DNA of 64,000 nt, from assembly GCA_902827205.1 (NCBI GenBank), contig LR792634.1, forward strand, positions 248,001 through 312,000, given 5' to 3'. Made by a program: the position numbers and the translations under genes. This document shows positions 1 to 10,406 of the stretch, piece after piece (within the stretch, counting starts at the first letter, position 1; every line of letters starts with the position of its first letter). The notes beneath the pieces were generated by a model, which worked only from the letters and a program-made list of their open reading frames with translations, had not been told where the DNA came from and searched no databases. The stretch is from Methanocaldococcus lauensis. GTDB lineage: Archaea; AGJL01; Methanococci; Methanococcales; Methanocaldococcaceae.

Positions 1-386
1 GCCTTTGCCTCTCCTTTAGGTTTCTTTGAAGCATACAATAAACCTTCTTTCATATATAAATATACAGTTTCTCCATCTTTAACATCCTCATCTGCAATTG
101 CTGGCCATATATCTTTATATCTATAAACTGCAGAATTAATTTCATCTAAGTATTCTCTAAATTCAGATATCCAATTTTTCAACTTTCTTAAACCTTTTTC
201 AGTAACTACATACTCTCCTCTACCTCTTGACTTAACATAACCCTCCTTAACTAAATTCCTTATGTGCTCTGAAACTGCCTGAACTGTTATTCCTAAATTT
301 TCAGCAATGTCTTTTTGTTTTATATGTGGCTGTTTTCTTATAATTTCAGACAAAACTTGAAATTCAGTTATACTTCTCTTCTTCAT
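1..386 (-). CDS. Winged-helix transcriptional regulator (3' part missing)
   Basis: The first 128 codons of a minus-strand gene are visible; the rest lies beyond the window start. The N-terminus is a winged helix-turn-helix domain: residues 1-70 include the recognition-helix segment TVQAVSEHIRNLVKEGYV and a wing ending VTEKGLRKL. The pattern resembles MarR/ArsR-like archaeal regulators, but the ligand and targets cannot be told. The start ATG at 384-386 follows a GAGGGAG ribosome binding site. It is transcribed divergently from surE with about 145 bases of AT-rich DNA between them, so it may act there, which is inference. The C-terminal domain is cut, so no family name is given. Confidence 0.75.
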   Translation of the reverse strand, partial: MKKRSITEFQVLSEIIRKQPHIKQKDIAENLGITVQAVSEHIRNLVKEGYVKSRGRGEYVVTEKGLRKLKNWISEFREYLDEINSAVYRYKDIWPAIADEDVKDGETVYLYMKEGLLYASKKPKGEAK

Positions 387-531
387 ATAAACTCCCTCAT
401 AAATTTTAATTTGGATATATTATAACTTATATATCACTCAGTATTTAAATGTTAAAGATTACTTTAATAATAGATTATAAGATTATTATAATGTATCTAA
501 ATACCGAATTATAGATTATAGGTGATACTAT

Positions 532-1338
532 ATGGATATATTATTAGTAAATGATGATGGTATTTATTCTCCCTCATTGATAGCATTATATAAATCTTTA
601 AAAGAAGAGTTTCCTGATGCTAATATAACTATAGTAGCACCAACAAATCAGCAGAGTGGTATTGGAAGAGCAATAAGTTTATTTGAACCTTTAAGAATGA
701 CTAAAGTTAAATTAACTAAAGATATTGTTGGCTATGCTGTTTCAGGAACTCCAACTGATTGTGTAATTTTGGGAATATATCAAATATTAAAAAAAGTTCC
801 TGATTTAGTTATATCAGGAATAAATATTGGAGAAAATCTTGGAACTGAGATAATGACCTCTGGAACCTTGGGAGCGGCATTTGAAGCTGCCCACCATGGA
901 TCTAAAGCTATAGCGTCATCTTTACAGATAACCTCAGACCATTTAAAATTTAGAGAGTTAGAAATTCCTATAAATTTTGAAATTCCTGCAAAGATTACTA
1001 CAAAAATTGCTAAAAAATATTTAGATTATGATATGCCCTGCGATGTTTTAAATGTAAATATTCCTGAAAAAGCCAACTTAGAGACACCAATAGAGATTAC
1101 AAGATTGGCTAAGAGGATGTATTCTACTCATGTAGAGGAGAGAATAGATCCAAGAGGTAGAAGCTATTACTGGATTGACGGATATCCAATATACGAAGAT
1201 GAGGAAGATACTGATGTTTATGTTTTGAGAAAAAAAGGACATATTTCAATAACTCCTCTAACCTTAGACACAACTATTAAAAATTTAGATGAATTTAAAA
1301 AGAAATATGGAAAAATTTTATGTGAAATTAAAAAATAA
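532..1338 (+). CDS. surE: 5'/3'-nucleotidase SurE
   Basis: SurE is a metal-dependent phosphatase that dephosphorylates nucleoside 5'- and 3'-monophosphates in the cytoplasm. The protein (268 aa, normal family length) opens with the family signature ILLVNDDG, whose paired Asp residues bind the metal. SGINIGENLGTEIMTSGT around residues 95-112 supplies the Asn-Ser/Thr metal and phosphate site. The ATG at 532 is preceded by GGTGAT at good spacing, which fixes the start. It stands alone on the plus strand upstream of purA with about 100 bases between them. In M. jannaschii the equivalent gene also lies close to purA, so this is conserved local order. Confidence 0.96.
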   Translation: MDILLVNDDGIYSPSLIALYKSLKEEFPDANITIVAPTNQQSGIGRAISLFEPLRMTKVKLTKDIVGYAVSGTPTDCVILGIYQILKKVPDLVISGINIGENLGTEIMTSGTLGAAFEAAHHGSKAIASSLQITSDHLKFRELEIPINFEIPAKITTKIAKKYLDYDMPCDVLNVNIPEKANLETPIEITRLAKRMYSTHVEERIDPRGRSYYWIDGYPIYEDEEDTDVYVLRKKGHISITPLTLDTTIKNLDEFKKKYGKILCEIKK

Positions 1339-1446
1339 TGTTAAATTTATTAAATTTATTTATCTTTATTGTTTAATATTGATTAATTTTAAATATTACA
1401 ATCACAAAAAAATATAAGGTTTTGAATAAGGAAAAAGGTGGTTTTA

Positions 1447-2469
1447 TTGACTTGCACTATAATAGTTGGTGGACAATGGGGAGACGAAGGAAAAGGAAAG
1501 ATAATAAGCTATATTTGTGATAAAGACAAACCATCAATTATTGCGAGAGGTGGAGTAGGACCTAATGCAGGACATACAGTAACTATTGGAGAAAAATCTT
1601 ATGGAATTCGAATGATACCAACAGGATTTCCATACAAAGAGGCAAAATTAGCAATAGGGGCTGGTGTTTTGGTAGATCCTGAAGTTTTGTTAAGAGAAGT
1701 TGAAATGCTCAAAGATTTTAATGTTAAAGAGAGATTAATTGTAGATTATAGATGCGGAATTATTGAAGAAAAACACAAAATTATGGATAGAAAGGATGAA
1801 CACTTAGCTAAAGAGATTGGAACTACAGGAAGTGGTTGCGGTCCTGCAAATGTTGATAGAGTTTTAAGAGTTTTAAAACAGGCGAAAGATATTGAAGAGT
1901 TAAAAGAATTTTTAGGAGATGTTTCTGAGGAAGTAAATGATGCTTTAGATAGGGATGAAAATGTTTTAATTGAAGGAACACAAGGGACTTTATTATCATT
2001 ATATTACGGAACTTATCCTTATGTAACTTCTAAGGATACAACCGCATCTTCATTTGCCGCTGATGTTGGAATAGGTCCTACAAGAGTTGATGAGGTTATT
2101 GTTGTATTCAAAAGCTTCCCTACAAGAGTAGGAGCTGGACCATTCCCAACTGAAATGTCATTAGAAGAGGCTGAAGATTTAGGAATTGTTGAATATGGAA
2201 CAGTTACTGGAAGAAGGAGAAGAGTAGGATATTTTGACTTTGAATTAGCAAGAAAAGCTTGCAGGTTGAATGGAGCTACACAAATTGCCTTAACTGGATT
2301 AGATAAATATGATAAAGAGTGTTATGGAGTAACAGAATATGAAAAGCTTAGTGAAAAAGCTAAGGAATTTATAAACAAGATTGAAGAAGCTACTGGAGTT
2401 CCAGTGACTATAATCTCTACAGGTCCAGAAATGCATCAAACAATTGATTTAAGAAGTGAGAAATTATAA
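1447..2469 (+). CDS. purA: Adenylosuccinate synthetase
   Basis: PurA joins IMP and aspartate using GTP to give adenylosuccinate, the first committed step to AMP. The protein carries the N-terminal signature [13 protein letters not shown] with the catalytic Asp and P-loop, GPNAGHT and the GTGS-type segment TTGSGCGP. At 340 aa it is the short archaeal form; bacterial enzymes have about 430 aa. I chose the TTG at 1447 rather than the GTG at 1438. The GTG lies inside the GGTGGT ribosome binding site, and TTG gives the usual archaeal start [17 protein letters not shown] with a 4-base spacer. Expression is probably monocistronic: the neighbouring fragment is on the opposite strand. Confidence 0.96.
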   Translation: MTCTIIVGGQWGDEGKGKIISYICDKDKPSIIARGGVGPNAGHTVTIGEKSYGIRMIPTGFPYKEAKLAIGAGVLVDPEVLLREVEMLKDFNVKERLIVDYRCGIIEEKHKIMDRKDEHLAKEIGTTGSGCGPANVDRVLRVLKQAKDIEELKEFLGDVSEEVNDALDRDENVLIEGTQGTLLSLYYGTYPYVTSKDTTASSFAADVGIGPTRVDEVIVVFKSFPTRVGAGPFPTEMSLEEAEDLGIVEYGTVTGRRRRVGYFDFELARKACRLNGATQIALTGLDKYDKECYGVTEYEKLSEKAKEFINKIEEATGVPVTIISTGPEMHQTIDLRSEKL

Positions 2470-2493
2470 GATTTTATTTTAATAATTTTTTAT

Positions 2494-3102
2494 TTATGAA
2501 CGTTTTTCTTTAGCATTAATATTTGACTGTCTGAAAGTTTCAAGAATGTTTTCATACTCTATTTGACTAATACTACCATTTTCAGCCTTGATATCTAAAG
2601 TAACTTTTTTGAAACGTGATGTTAATAATTTCAATATACTTATAATTTCTCTTAATCCACCAGTTCCAGGCTCTAAGGTTAATTGCAAGTGAATAGAGTT
2701 TATATTGTTATCTATGCTTTTTTTAATAGTTTCACATTCTTTTTCTTTTTTAACACTTTCTTTAGTTTCTTCTATTGATATTGATGGAGTTGTAGTCTCC
2801 GTTTGAATTATTTTGTTTGATACTTTTTCATCATAAATGACTTCTTGTGTATCTTGCTTATCAGTCTCTCTTTCTTTTTCCTTAGCTTTTAAAATTTCGC
2901 AGAAATCTTTTCTTATAATAATTTCATTATCATCAAGAGTAACCTTTGCCTTTTCACCAAGATACTTGCAACATATTTCTTCATTTATATAACCTAAGCC
3001 AAATCTTCCTTCCTCTACTCCTTGTTGAATGGCACTTACAATAGCTGACTTATCTTTTAACATAGACATGCCTGGTGTTTTTAAATGGCTTTCATATAGC
3101 AA
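2494..3102 (-). pseudogene. C-terminal fragment of a DUF499-family ATPase
   Basis: The 202-aa reading frame begins TPGMSMLKDKSAIVSAIQQG and VEEGRFGLGYI, which resembles the late part of the large (about 1,000 aa) DUF499 ATPases that accompany DUF1156 methyltransferases and SNF2 helicases in archaeal defence islands. The AAA core with Walker motifs, which should lie upstream, is absent. The frame instead begins 12 bases after the stop of the MNT gene. A TTG at 3100-3102 preceded by GGAGAT could still permit translation. The middle (about residues 75-130) is charged and Lys/Glu/Thr rich; the end (FKKVTLDIKAENGSISQIEY) looks like a small alpha/beta domain. I read it as a decayed remnant. The family assignment is by eye and moderately sure. 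Confidence 0.55.
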
Positions 3103-3114
3103 TTATCTCCTCTT

Positions 3115-3423
3115 TTAGACATATATTACCCCTTTTTCAATCTCTTCTTTAACTTCTTTTACTCTTATAGTTTTCAAACCTTCTACAGTGAGCAAATCTA
3201 CCTTTTTGTTAAATAAATTTTCAAGGTATGTTATCAACCCAATGTAATTATCATACGTTACTTTTCCTTTTTCAAATTCAACAATAAAATCAATATCTGA
3301 ACTTTCCTTTTGCTCATTTCTTGCATAACTTCCAAATAATCCTATCCTTTTAACTCCAAAATTTTTTAATTCATTTTTATGCTTTCTGAGTGTAGTTAAA
3401 ATAACTTCTCTATTAAGTTCCAT
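3115..3423 (-). CDS. MNT-type nucleotidyltransferase (antitoxin-like)
   Basis: This is a small nucleotidyltransferase of the MNT (MntA) family, proteins that usually act as antitoxins by AMPylating a HEPN toxin. The polymerase-beta-like signature is complete: GLFGSYARNEQKESSDIDFI, with the GS pair and the two metal-binding Asp residues; a third acidic position lies in KKVDLLTV. I place the start at the ATG at 3421-3423 (MELNREV), eight bases after GGTGAAAG, giving 102 aa; an ATG at 3447 lacks a site. No HEPN partner is seen next to it. The downstream frame is a DUF499 fragment that begins 12 bases later, so the partner may have been lost when the region decayed. Confidence 0.8.
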   Translation of the reverse strand: MELNREVILTTLRKHKNELKNFGVKRIGLFGSYARNEQKESSDIDFIVEFEKGKVTYDNYIGLITYLENLFNKKVDLLTVEGLKTIRVKEVKEEIEKGVIYV

Positions 3424-3682
3424 ATCTTTCACCATTGGTTTATACATTCAAATTGAGAAAGAAAGAAACAAACTCACTTTTCTTAATGATAATCCTAAAT
3501 AATACAAAATTCCAGTTAAGATTTTAATCTCTATAGGCTTCTTATTCTTCTTAAATTCTTCTTAAATATATTCTACCCAATACTTTTCTTTAACCTCTCT
3601 ATCGTAAATTCATATTTTTCTTTTTTACACAATTATTATTTAATTCTTATCTTCACATCCTCAATGTAATGTGAAATAAACG

Positions 3683-3692
3683 ATATATATAA
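3683..3692 (+). promoter_or_regulatory. TATA box in the 3424-3739 intergenic gap
   Basis: The 316-base gap between the MNT gene and the ATPase gene holds no convincing gene. ATATATATAA at 3683-3692 lies about 50 bases ahead of the ATPase start at 3740 and fits an archaeal TATA box. The central part has two copies of TTCTTCTTAAA near 3545-3570. It may be further decayed coding sequence on the minus strand, but I cannot assign it. Confidence 0.4.
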
Positions 3693-3739
3693 TGCAGGGA
3701 GAAAATACTATTAGTTGATAACTTTTACTGGTGAATAAA

Positions 3740-4834
3740 ATGAAATTTTTTAACAGAGAAAAAGAAATAAAAGAGATCATATCAATCATAGAAGGAGAGC
3801 CAAATTTTATTTATTTTATATTTGGGTCTATAAACAGTGGAAAGACAGCGTTAATTAACGAGATAATAAACAATAAGTTGGATGATAGATATAAGGTATT
3901 TTACATAAATTTTAGGAGATATTTGATTTCTGAAAAAAGAGAGTTTATAGAAGTAATATTTACTACGAAAAAAGAGGGAATATTAGAGAAAATAAAGAAC
4001 AAATCAGAAGTTATAAATCTATTAATTAAAGGAACTAAAGTTTTAACTGGAATCCCAATACCAGAAGTAGAATTTAATAAACTCTTTGAAGAGAGAATAA
4101 ATGATGTCTTCCAATATCTTAATGACATTCTATTAGAAACAAAAAATAGTGGTAAAAAACCTATTCTAATATTTGATGAACTCCAAATGATTAAGGATGT
4201 TGTTCTAAATGGACAAAAATATTTATTAAAAGAATTATTCCAGTTCTTAGTTTCTTTAACTAAGGAACAACATCTATGCCATGTTTTTTGTTTAAGTTCA
4301 GATAGTTTGTTTATCGAATACATTTATAACGCTGGAGAGTTAGAAGGTAGATCTAAATATATCTTAGTAGATGATTTTAATAAAGAAACTGCCTTAAAAT
4401 TTATGGACTTTTTAGCAAACAATATTCTAAATAGAGAACTTTCTAATGAAGAGAAAGAAAAAATCTATTCTTATGTTGGAGGAAAACCTTCAGATATCTA
4501 TAGTGTAATTGATGAAATGAGGTATAAGGATTTAGAGGACATATTAAATCTAATGCTAAAAGAAGAAACTTCTAAATTGGAGATGTTTTTAGACACAATG
4601 GATTATGTAACACCAAAAGTAGAAATAGAAAATAAAGTTATAGAACTTAAAAAAGAAGATATAATCAATGCACTAAAGTTATTTAAAAATAAATATGAAA
4701 TCTCAAAAAAAGAAATCCCTACACCTGTTTATATGTACTTAGTCAAAAAGAATATATTATTCCTAAACCCAATTGAAGGTACGTTAAAACCTCAAAGTTA
4801 TTTAGTCTGGAATGCTATAAAGAGAGTTTTATAA
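3740..4834 (+). CDS. Archaeal ATPase of the ATPase_2 (MJ-type) family
   Basis: This is a 364-aa P-loop ATPase of the expanded archaeal family found in many copies in Methanocaldococcus. Walker A is GSINSGKT near residue 30; Walker B is PILIFDELQ near residue 145; a sensor-like segment [10 protein letters not shown] follows. The C-terminal third (after about residue 250) is a helical region resembling the winged-helix/DUF234-like tails of these proteins. Their cellular role is unknown; many lie near mobile or defence genes, as here. The start is the ATG at 3740, six bases after GGTG; the upstream GTG at 3731 is part of that site. It sits inside the decayed DUF499/SNF2 patch but appears intact. 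Confidence 0.8.
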   Translation: MKFFNREKEIKEIISIIEGEPNFIYFIFGSINSGKTALINEIINNKLDDRYKVFYINFRRYLISEKREFIEVIFTTKKEGILEKIKNKSEVINLLIKGTKVLTGIPIPEVEFNKLFEERINDVFQYLNDILLETKNSGKKPILIFDELQMIKDVVLNGQKYLLKELFQFLVSLTKEQHLCHVFCLSSDSLFIEYIYNAGELEGRSKYILVDDFNKETALKFMDFLANNILNRELSNEEKEKIYSYVGGKPSDIYSVIDEMRYKDLEDILNLMLKEETSKLEMFLDTMDYVTPKVEIENKVIELKKEDIINALKLFKNKYEISKKEIPTPVYMYLVKKNILFLNPIEGTLKPQSYLVWNAIKRVL

Positions 4835-4843
4835 TACCATTAC

Positions 4844-6100
4844 TTAAATATCTACCTTTAATCCTTTTTTTCTCCATTCCTCAACTGGCACTTTAAATCT
4901 TATTTCATACTTTTCAACAACCTTTAAAGAGTTTGCTGGATCTCTAATTATATACAGTGTTGGATTTTCAGATGCATACGCAACAACATAAAGCCAATAC
5001 TTATCTCCAAGACGCTTTGCAGTTACATACTCATTCCATGTGAGTTCAACATCTCCAAGTTTTGCTCTTGCCTTTACCTCAATGTATCTCCTCTCACCAT
5101 TACCTTCAGAGTATATATCATATCCAAGATTTTCCTTAGAAACATCTTTTAGATCTCTTCCTTGTCTTCTTTCATACTCCATTGCTATTTTCATTCCAAT
5201 TTCTTCTATTTCAGGATTTTCTCCCATTGTCCCTTTTGGCAATACATAAATTGCACCAATATATACAGGTGGTTTAGCAGTTAGAGAAGTTTCTCTTTTA
5301 ATTTTCTCTGGAAGTTCCTTAAGTGCTTTCTTATATCTGTTTAATCTTTCCTCATAATTTTTAATTGCTAAAGCCTTTCTTTTTTTCTCTTCATTACTTA
5401 AAAGTTCATATTCTGCAAGTTTATGGGCTTCATCAACAATTACAAGGTCCCACGATACAGTTTCAAGAACTTTTCTAATATCCTCCTGTTTTAAAAAATC
5501 AATTGAAGCTATTAGCTGTTTTTCTCTTCTCCAGATATCCATATTGTTTTTAACTGCATTTCTATTTACAACAACGAACTCTTCTTGAAATTTTTCTTTA
5601 AGTTCTCTCCTCCATTGCTCTATCAAATTTCCAGGAACTACAATAAGTATTCTCTCAGCAAGACCTCTCAATTTAAGTTCTTTTATTACAAGTCCAGCCA
5701 TTATAGTTTTTCCAGCACCAGGATCATCTGCAAGTAAAAATCTTATTTGTGGATTTTTAAGGATATAGTTATAGACTGCATCTATTTGAAATGGTAATGG
5801 AGATATCTTTGATACACTAACTGCAAGTATTGGATCATAGAGAGATGCAAACTGATATCGCAAACTTTCAATTGCAAGCATAACTCCTTCAGGATTTCCT
5901 TTAAAATCAAGAGGGTTTAATATTATCTCAATATCTTTAAACTCTTCAGGTGTGAGAATAAAATAATCCAACTCTCTTGAATTTATATAGTATCCAATAA
6001 TCTTTATAGTATCATCAACATTATTAACCATTTCAACAATAAATGGTTCTTTTAATTTAGGACTTTTAAGAATACAACCTGGTTGTATTTTTATATTCAT
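4844..6100 (-). pseudogene. SNF2-type helicase with DUF3883 tail, internally deleted
   Basis: The 418-aa frame starts like a full-length SNF2/DrmD-type helicase. The N-terminal part runs to a Q-motif-like PLPFQIDAVYNYIL, then Walker A ADDPGAGKT at residues 124-132, and DEAH at 223-226. Directly after DEAH the sequence jumps to YELLSNEEKKRKALAIKNYE, which in full-length relatives lies several hundred residues later, just before the DUF3883 domain seen here (EEIGMKIAMEYERRQGRD, IEVKARAKLG). Helicase motifs III-VI are missing without a frameshift, so an in-frame internal deletion is likely. The start follows GAGGGTT. The product might be stable but cannot be a working helicase. Relatives occur with DUF499 and DUF1156 proteins in defence islands, matching the fragment at 2494. 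Confidence 0.65.
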
Positions 6101-6184
6101 AGGTAACCCTCAGTATATATCATCACTTTTAGAGTCTTAGTATAGTTAATTTGGAATAAATGATTCTTAAATTAATTAAAAAAT

Positions 6185-7132
6185 TTATTTTATTAATTTC
6201 TTTTTAATTTCTTTGGCTATTACTCTACTCAATATCGGAGGAACACTTTCTCCAATTTGATTATATTGAGCATCTCGTCCTCCAAAGAATACAAAATCAT
6301 CTGGATAGCTCATTAATCTTGCCTGTTCTCTTACAGTTAATAATCTATTTTCATAAGGATGAACAAATCTACTTCTACCTTTAACAGTTGGAGCTAACTT
6401 ATGAGGATGGAGACGATACCAATTAAACATTAGTTTTTTCTTTCCTCTATATCTATATAATGCCTCTCCCCACTTTAATTTTGATATTTTTTCTATTTTT
6501 TCCTTAGAAAGTTTTTTAATCTTATGGTTTTTAGCATCTTTTGGAATATCTTTTAATGCCTCTTCCACAACAACGATTTTATCTACTTTTTTTGGTTTTA
6601 ATTTTATATTTGAAATAAACATCCTTGCTCTTTTGGATGGATTTCCATAATCTTCAGCTCTCAATATATTAAAATAAACCTTATGCCCTATGTCCCCAAA
6701 CAACTTTTTTAATTCATCTTTAATTTCTTTAATTTGTGGGACATTTTCCATAACAAATATTAAATCGTCATTTTTTTGTGTAAAGTAATCAACATAATTA
6801 ATATAGTATAAAACTAACCTGCCGATTTTGTCTTTATACAATCTATCTAATGGATTGTCTTTAATTAGTTTATTTGCCTTTGTAAATGGCTCACATGGAG
6901 GAGAGCCGATAATTACATCAACTTTCTCATTTTTTATAAATTCATCAAATGCTTTTGGGGGAATCCTCTTTATATCATCCATCCACACTGGAGCTTTGAT
7001 ATTGTATAAATAAGTTTTAACTACTGGCTTAAAGTTCTCTATAGCTCCTAAGATTCTGAAGTTTTCATCTAAAAAACCTTTTGAAAATCCTCCACATCCA
7101 CAAAATAAATCTATGACATTTATAGTTTCCAT
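6185..7132 (-). CDS. DNA (cytosine-5)-methyltransferase, solitary
   Basis: This is a 315-aa C5 methyltransferase using S-adenosylmethionine. Motif I is VIDLFCGCGGFSKGF at residues 6-20, motif IV is GSPPCEPF with the catalytic Cys, motif VI is FVMENVPQI, motif VIII is EDYGNPSKRARMF and motif X is YNQIGESVPP near the C-terminus. Motif IV reads PCE where PCQ is more usual, and motif VIII has SKRAR instead of QRRxR. No restriction endonuclease is adjacent, so it is either an orphan methylase or the surviving half of a restriction-modification pair. It resembles the M. jannaschii methylase gene that also sits beside alaS. The ATG at 7132 follows GGTGAAATT. Confidence 0.9.
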   Translation of the reverse strand: METINVIDLFCGCGGFSKGFLDENFRILGAIENFKPVVKTYLYNIKAPVWMDDIKRIPPKAFDEFIKNEKVDVIIGSPPCEPFTKANKLIKDNPLDRLYKDKIGRLVLYYINYVDYFTQKNDDLIFVMENVPQIKEIKDELKKLFGDIGHKVYFNILRAEDYGNPSKRARMFISNIKLKPKKVDKIVVVEEALKDIPKDAKNHKIKKLSKEKIEKISKLKWGEALYRYRGKKKLMFNWYRLHPHKLAPTVKGRSRFVHPYENRLLTVREQARLMSYPDDFVFFGGRDAQYNQIGESVPPILSRVIAKEIKKKLIK

Positions 7133-7243
7133 AATTTCACCACTAAATAAATTATTAAAAATCTTAATTAAAAAATTATATCAAAAAATTAAATTAAAAA
7201 CTAAATCTCTATTTTAAAACAATAAAAATAGATTTTTTATTTT

Positions 7244-9925
7244 TTATTGTTTATTTTTAATGAATTCAATGACTTTCCTCTTAATCTCCTCTACATCTCC
7301 CTCATATTTTCCTTGAGCTAAATGCTCTCTTCCCCCTCCTTTAGCAATATATCTTATAAGTTCAGCCATATTTATATCAACACTCTCTCCTCTCTTACAT
7401 AGAATATTGCCCTTATCATTTAATAATACAACTATAGCATTTTCAGTAGCTAAGTTATCAGCTATATTCAACATTTCCTTTGGATTTGCATCAACTTTTT
7501 CAACTAAAACTTTGTAATCTCCAACAGTCTCAAACTGATTCATTAATTCAAATTTCTTAAGCTCTCCTATCTTTTTCTCTAACTCCTCTATCTTCTTTCT
7601 TTGTTCTTTCCACTCTTCAAAGAATCTCTTTATAACTTTTGGTAATTTTTCAGTAGGGCATCTTAAAATTTCAGCACTCTCCTCTAAAGTATCTTCCATA
7701 TCTTGAACTGCTTTTAAAGCACTTAAACCACTTGAGTAAATCAGCCTTTCTACTCCATCTTGAACTCTTTCTGTCTTAATTATTTTTATAAATCCAACTT
7801 CTCCAGTGTTTTGGCAGTGTGTCCCTCCACATGCTTGGACATCTACAATATTTCCATTTTCATCTTCAATAATAACTATTCTCAAAACATTTCCTGGAAC
7901 AACCCCTCCTTGATATATTCTAAATCCAAACTTCTCTTCAGCTTCATTTCTATCCATAAACACACTTTTTACATTGTAGTTATTTAGAACAATTTCATTA
8001 GCTATTGTTTCAATCTCTTTCAGTTCTTCTCTGCTTATTCTCTTATAGTGAGTTATATCTAATCTTGCTTTATCTACATCAACATCTGAACCCGCCTGCC
8101 AAACATGCTTTCCTAAAACCTTTTGAGCTGCTGCATTTATAATGTGTGTTGCAGTGTGGTTTCTCATTAAACTCAATCTTCTATCCCAATCAATAACTCC
8201 TCTAACAACATCTCCTTCTTTTAATTCATCATTTAAGTTTTCTATTTTGTGATATACAATGTCATTTTCTCTCTGCACATCAATAACTCTAAACTTCTTA
8301 TCTCCTTTTATTATATATCCTGTATCTGCCTTCTGCCCCCCTCCCTCTGGATAAAAGGCAGTTTTATCTAAGATTATATAATCATCAACAACCTTTAATA
8401 TTTTTGCCTCAAACTCTTTCATTTTTGGATATTTATAAAACAAAAGCTCAGTTTTTTCAACATCAACTTCTGGCAATTTAACTTTTTCTTTAATTTCCTC
8501 TCTGTTTTCGTGTCTCTCAGCAACTATTGTATAAAAGTTATCAGGAATGCTAATATCTTTCCCTAAAGATTTAGCGACATCTTTAACTATTTCTGGAGGT
8601 AATCCATGGCTGTCATACAACTCAATTAAATTATCTAAATCTATGGTTTCTTTACTCTTTAACAATCTCTCCACAATTCCTCTTCCCCTATTAATTGTTT
8701 GTCTATATTTATTTGTCTCAATTTCTAAGATTTCCATAATATAATCTTCCATATCTAATAACTCTGGATATAAATCTTTCAAATCTTTCAATTGCATTGC
8801 AACAATCTCAGTTATTGGTATTGAGAGGTTTAATCTATCCATATGCCTTAATGTTTTCCTTATAAGCATTCTAACTAAATATCCATCTTTAACGTTTGAT
8901 GGAACTATTCCATCTCCTAACATGAAAGCTAAAGCTCTTGTGTGGTCTGCTATTGCATAGATATCTTCATAAGGAGCTATTAACTTGTCTAATTCATCAA
9001 CTGGAATATTTACTTTGTTAGACACTTCTTCTCTCAACTTCCTCAAATCTCCAACATCCTTAACATCCATCAAACCAGCAACTTCTGTAATTTTAGCTAA
9101 AATCTCCTTATCTATATCTTTAACTCCAGCATCTTCCTTCAATTTATTAACAATATTTTTAAATATGGCATCATATATTGTTGGTTCTCCAGTTGAAGCC
9201 CAAACAAATCTCTCAATTCCATAACCAGTATCAACTATTTTTAATGGTATTTCTTTATAGCTATCTTCAACTTTCTCATACTGCATAAAAACTAAAGTAG
9301 CTAATTCAACTCCATGTGTTACTACCTCATAGCACGGTCCAGCATTTCCTCCTCCTTCCCACCAACTCTCAATAAAAGTTATTGACTTTTCATCTATTCC
9401 TAATTTTTTAAAGAAGTTAAAGCATAGTTCAACTGTTTCATCCTGCCAATATTTGAAATCATCTTCTCTATTAAAAGCATGATGTCCTCCCATTGTGAAG
9501 CATGTTAAATGCCTTCCAGTTCTTCCAACGTTATCTATATCGTTCAACCTAATACATGGCTGAGCTATAACTAAAGGATTAGCCTTTGGCTTCACTATCC
9601 CCTTAGTAACCCATGGTTGAAATACTGCTATAGAAGCTATTGTTAATAAAATATCATCTCTCCATCTTCTTGCAGTTACAGGTGCTCTTTTTACTGGTTG
9701 ATGTCCATGTTCTTTAAAAAAGTTTATAAATTCATTGACCATTTCCTTGTAAGTGTATGACTTTTTAGTTATTGGCTTTCTTATAAAGGAATAGATATCA
9801 CAAGGAGCGTCTCCACAAGTTTCTCTCTCTTCATCTAATGTCCAAAAATACTGTCCACATTTTTTACACTTCTTTCTTACAAATCCTAATTCATCAAATA
9901 ATTTTACTTTGTAATTATGTTCCAT
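7244..9925 (-). CDS. alaS: Alanyl-tRNA synthetase
   Basis: AlaRS charges tRNA-Ala with alanine in the cytoplasm. The 893-aa protein is the archaeal form. It has an N-terminal extension with two Cys pairs (CKKCGQYFW and CGDAPC), the class II catalytic core ([19 protein letters not shown] onward, [17 protein letters not shown]), the editing domain with HTATH ([13 protein letters not shown]) and the distal CGGTHC zinc motif, and a C-terminal DHHA1-like domain with [11 protein letters not shown] start at the ATG at 9923-9925, preceded by GGTGAGTAAG, instead of the TTG at 9940. The gene is immediately followed upstream by the CRISPR leader region, so array 1 is transcribed away from it. Confidence 0.97.
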   Translation of the reverse strand: MEHNYKVKLFDELGFVRKKCKKCGQYFWTLDEERETCGDAPCDIYSFIRKPITKKSYTYKEMVNEFINFFKEHGHQPVKRAPVTARRWRDDILLTIASIAVFQPWVTKGIVKPKANPLVIAQPCIRLNDIDNVGRTGRHLTCFTMGGHHAFNREDDFKYWQDETVELCFNFFKKLGIDEKSITFIESWWEGGGNAGPCYEVVTHGVELATLVFMQYEKVEDSYKEIPLKIVDTGYGIERFVWASTGEPTIYDAIFKNIVNKLKEDAGVKDIDKEILAKITEVAGLMDVKDVGDLRKLREEVSNKVNIPVDELDKLIAPYEDIYAIADHTRALAFMLGDGIVPSNVKDGYLVRMLIRKTLRHMDRLNLSIPITEIVAMQLKDLKDLYPELLDMEDYIMEILEIETNKYRQTINRGRGIVERLLKSKETIDLDNLIELYDSHGLPPEIVKDVAKSLGKDISIPDNFYTIVAERHENREEIKEKVKLPEVDVEKTELLFYKYPKMKEFEAKILKVVDDYIILDKTAFYPEGGGQKADTGYIIKGDKKFRVIDVQRENDIVYHKIENLNDELKEGDVVRGVIDWDRRLSLMRNHTATHIINAAAQKVLGKHVWQAGSDVDVDKARLDITHYKRISREELKEIETIANEIVLNNYNVKSVFMDRNEAEEKFGFRIYQGGVVPGNVLRIVIIEDENGNIVDVQACGGTHCQNTGEVGFIKIIKTERVQDGVERLIYSSGLSALKAVQDMEDTLEESAEILRCPTEKLPKVIKRFFEEWKEQRKKIEELEKKIGELKKFELMNQFETVGDYKVLVEKVDANPKEMLNIADNLATENAIVVLLNDKGNILCKRGESVDINMAELIRYIAKGGGREHLAQGKYEGDVEEIKRKVIEFIKNKQ

Positions 9926-10047
9926 CTTACTCACCTTCAACTTAGTTATAAACCTAAATTCTTATTATTAAGTGTATTTAATATTTTTATGGTGTTATAA
10001 ATATACTTGGAATATTTAAAATTTATGCTTTTTGATGTATCTTTCCT

Positions 10048-10406
10048 CGCTAAAAATTTTTATTTTTTGATTTAGAGGATTTTAATTTAATATTTTTAAA
10101 TTTTAAAAGATTTTATTAAATTTCGGAGGGTCGTCTATTTTGATTAATTTGAATATTTGGTTTTATTAAATTATTGAGATTTTTAGGAGATTTTGGTAGT
10201 TTATTTTTATCTCTAATTTTCCCCGATAAAAAGGTTGATATTAAAAATTTAAAGGATTTTTAAGCAAATAAATAAAAATAGAAAAGTTTATATATAAGTT
10301 CGGAGGTATATAAATAACAAGGGTTACTGACCCTCCGAACTATAACCCCCCAACAAAGAAGCATAATAAAGTAATTTTAAAAGTTTATTTCTTCAAATTA
10401 TGCCCT
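10048..10406 (+). promoter_or_regulatory. CRISPR leader of array 1
   Basis: These 359 bases precede repeat 1 and match the leader of array 2 (43920-44278) at every position except four that I can see. They are AT-rich and have no open reading frame. A TATA-like TTTATATATA lies at 10287-10296, which would start pre-crRNA transcription near 10320. TTCGGAGG motifs occur at 10122, 10299 and, inverted, at 10332-10339. The leader is the site at which Cas1-Cas2 insert new spacers. The preceding bases 9926-10047 hold only the alaS promoter region on the minus strand. Confidence 0.88.
10297..10341 (+). promoter_or_regulatory. Inverted repeat in leader 1
   Basis: The arm AGTTCGGAGG at 10297-10306 is the exact reverse complement of CCTCCGAACT at 10332-10341, with a nested GGGT/ACCC pair at 10321-10333. 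It begins directly after the TATA box, so it could be a protein binding site or fold in the 5' end of the pre-crRNA. The same structure exists in leader 2 at 44169-44213. Confidence 0.6.

Noticed and set aside
3901-4323. 140-codon frame on the minus strand inside the ATPase gene
   Set aside because: It is the complementary shadow of a gene with clear Walker motifs; its own sequence has no domain-like pattern or start site.
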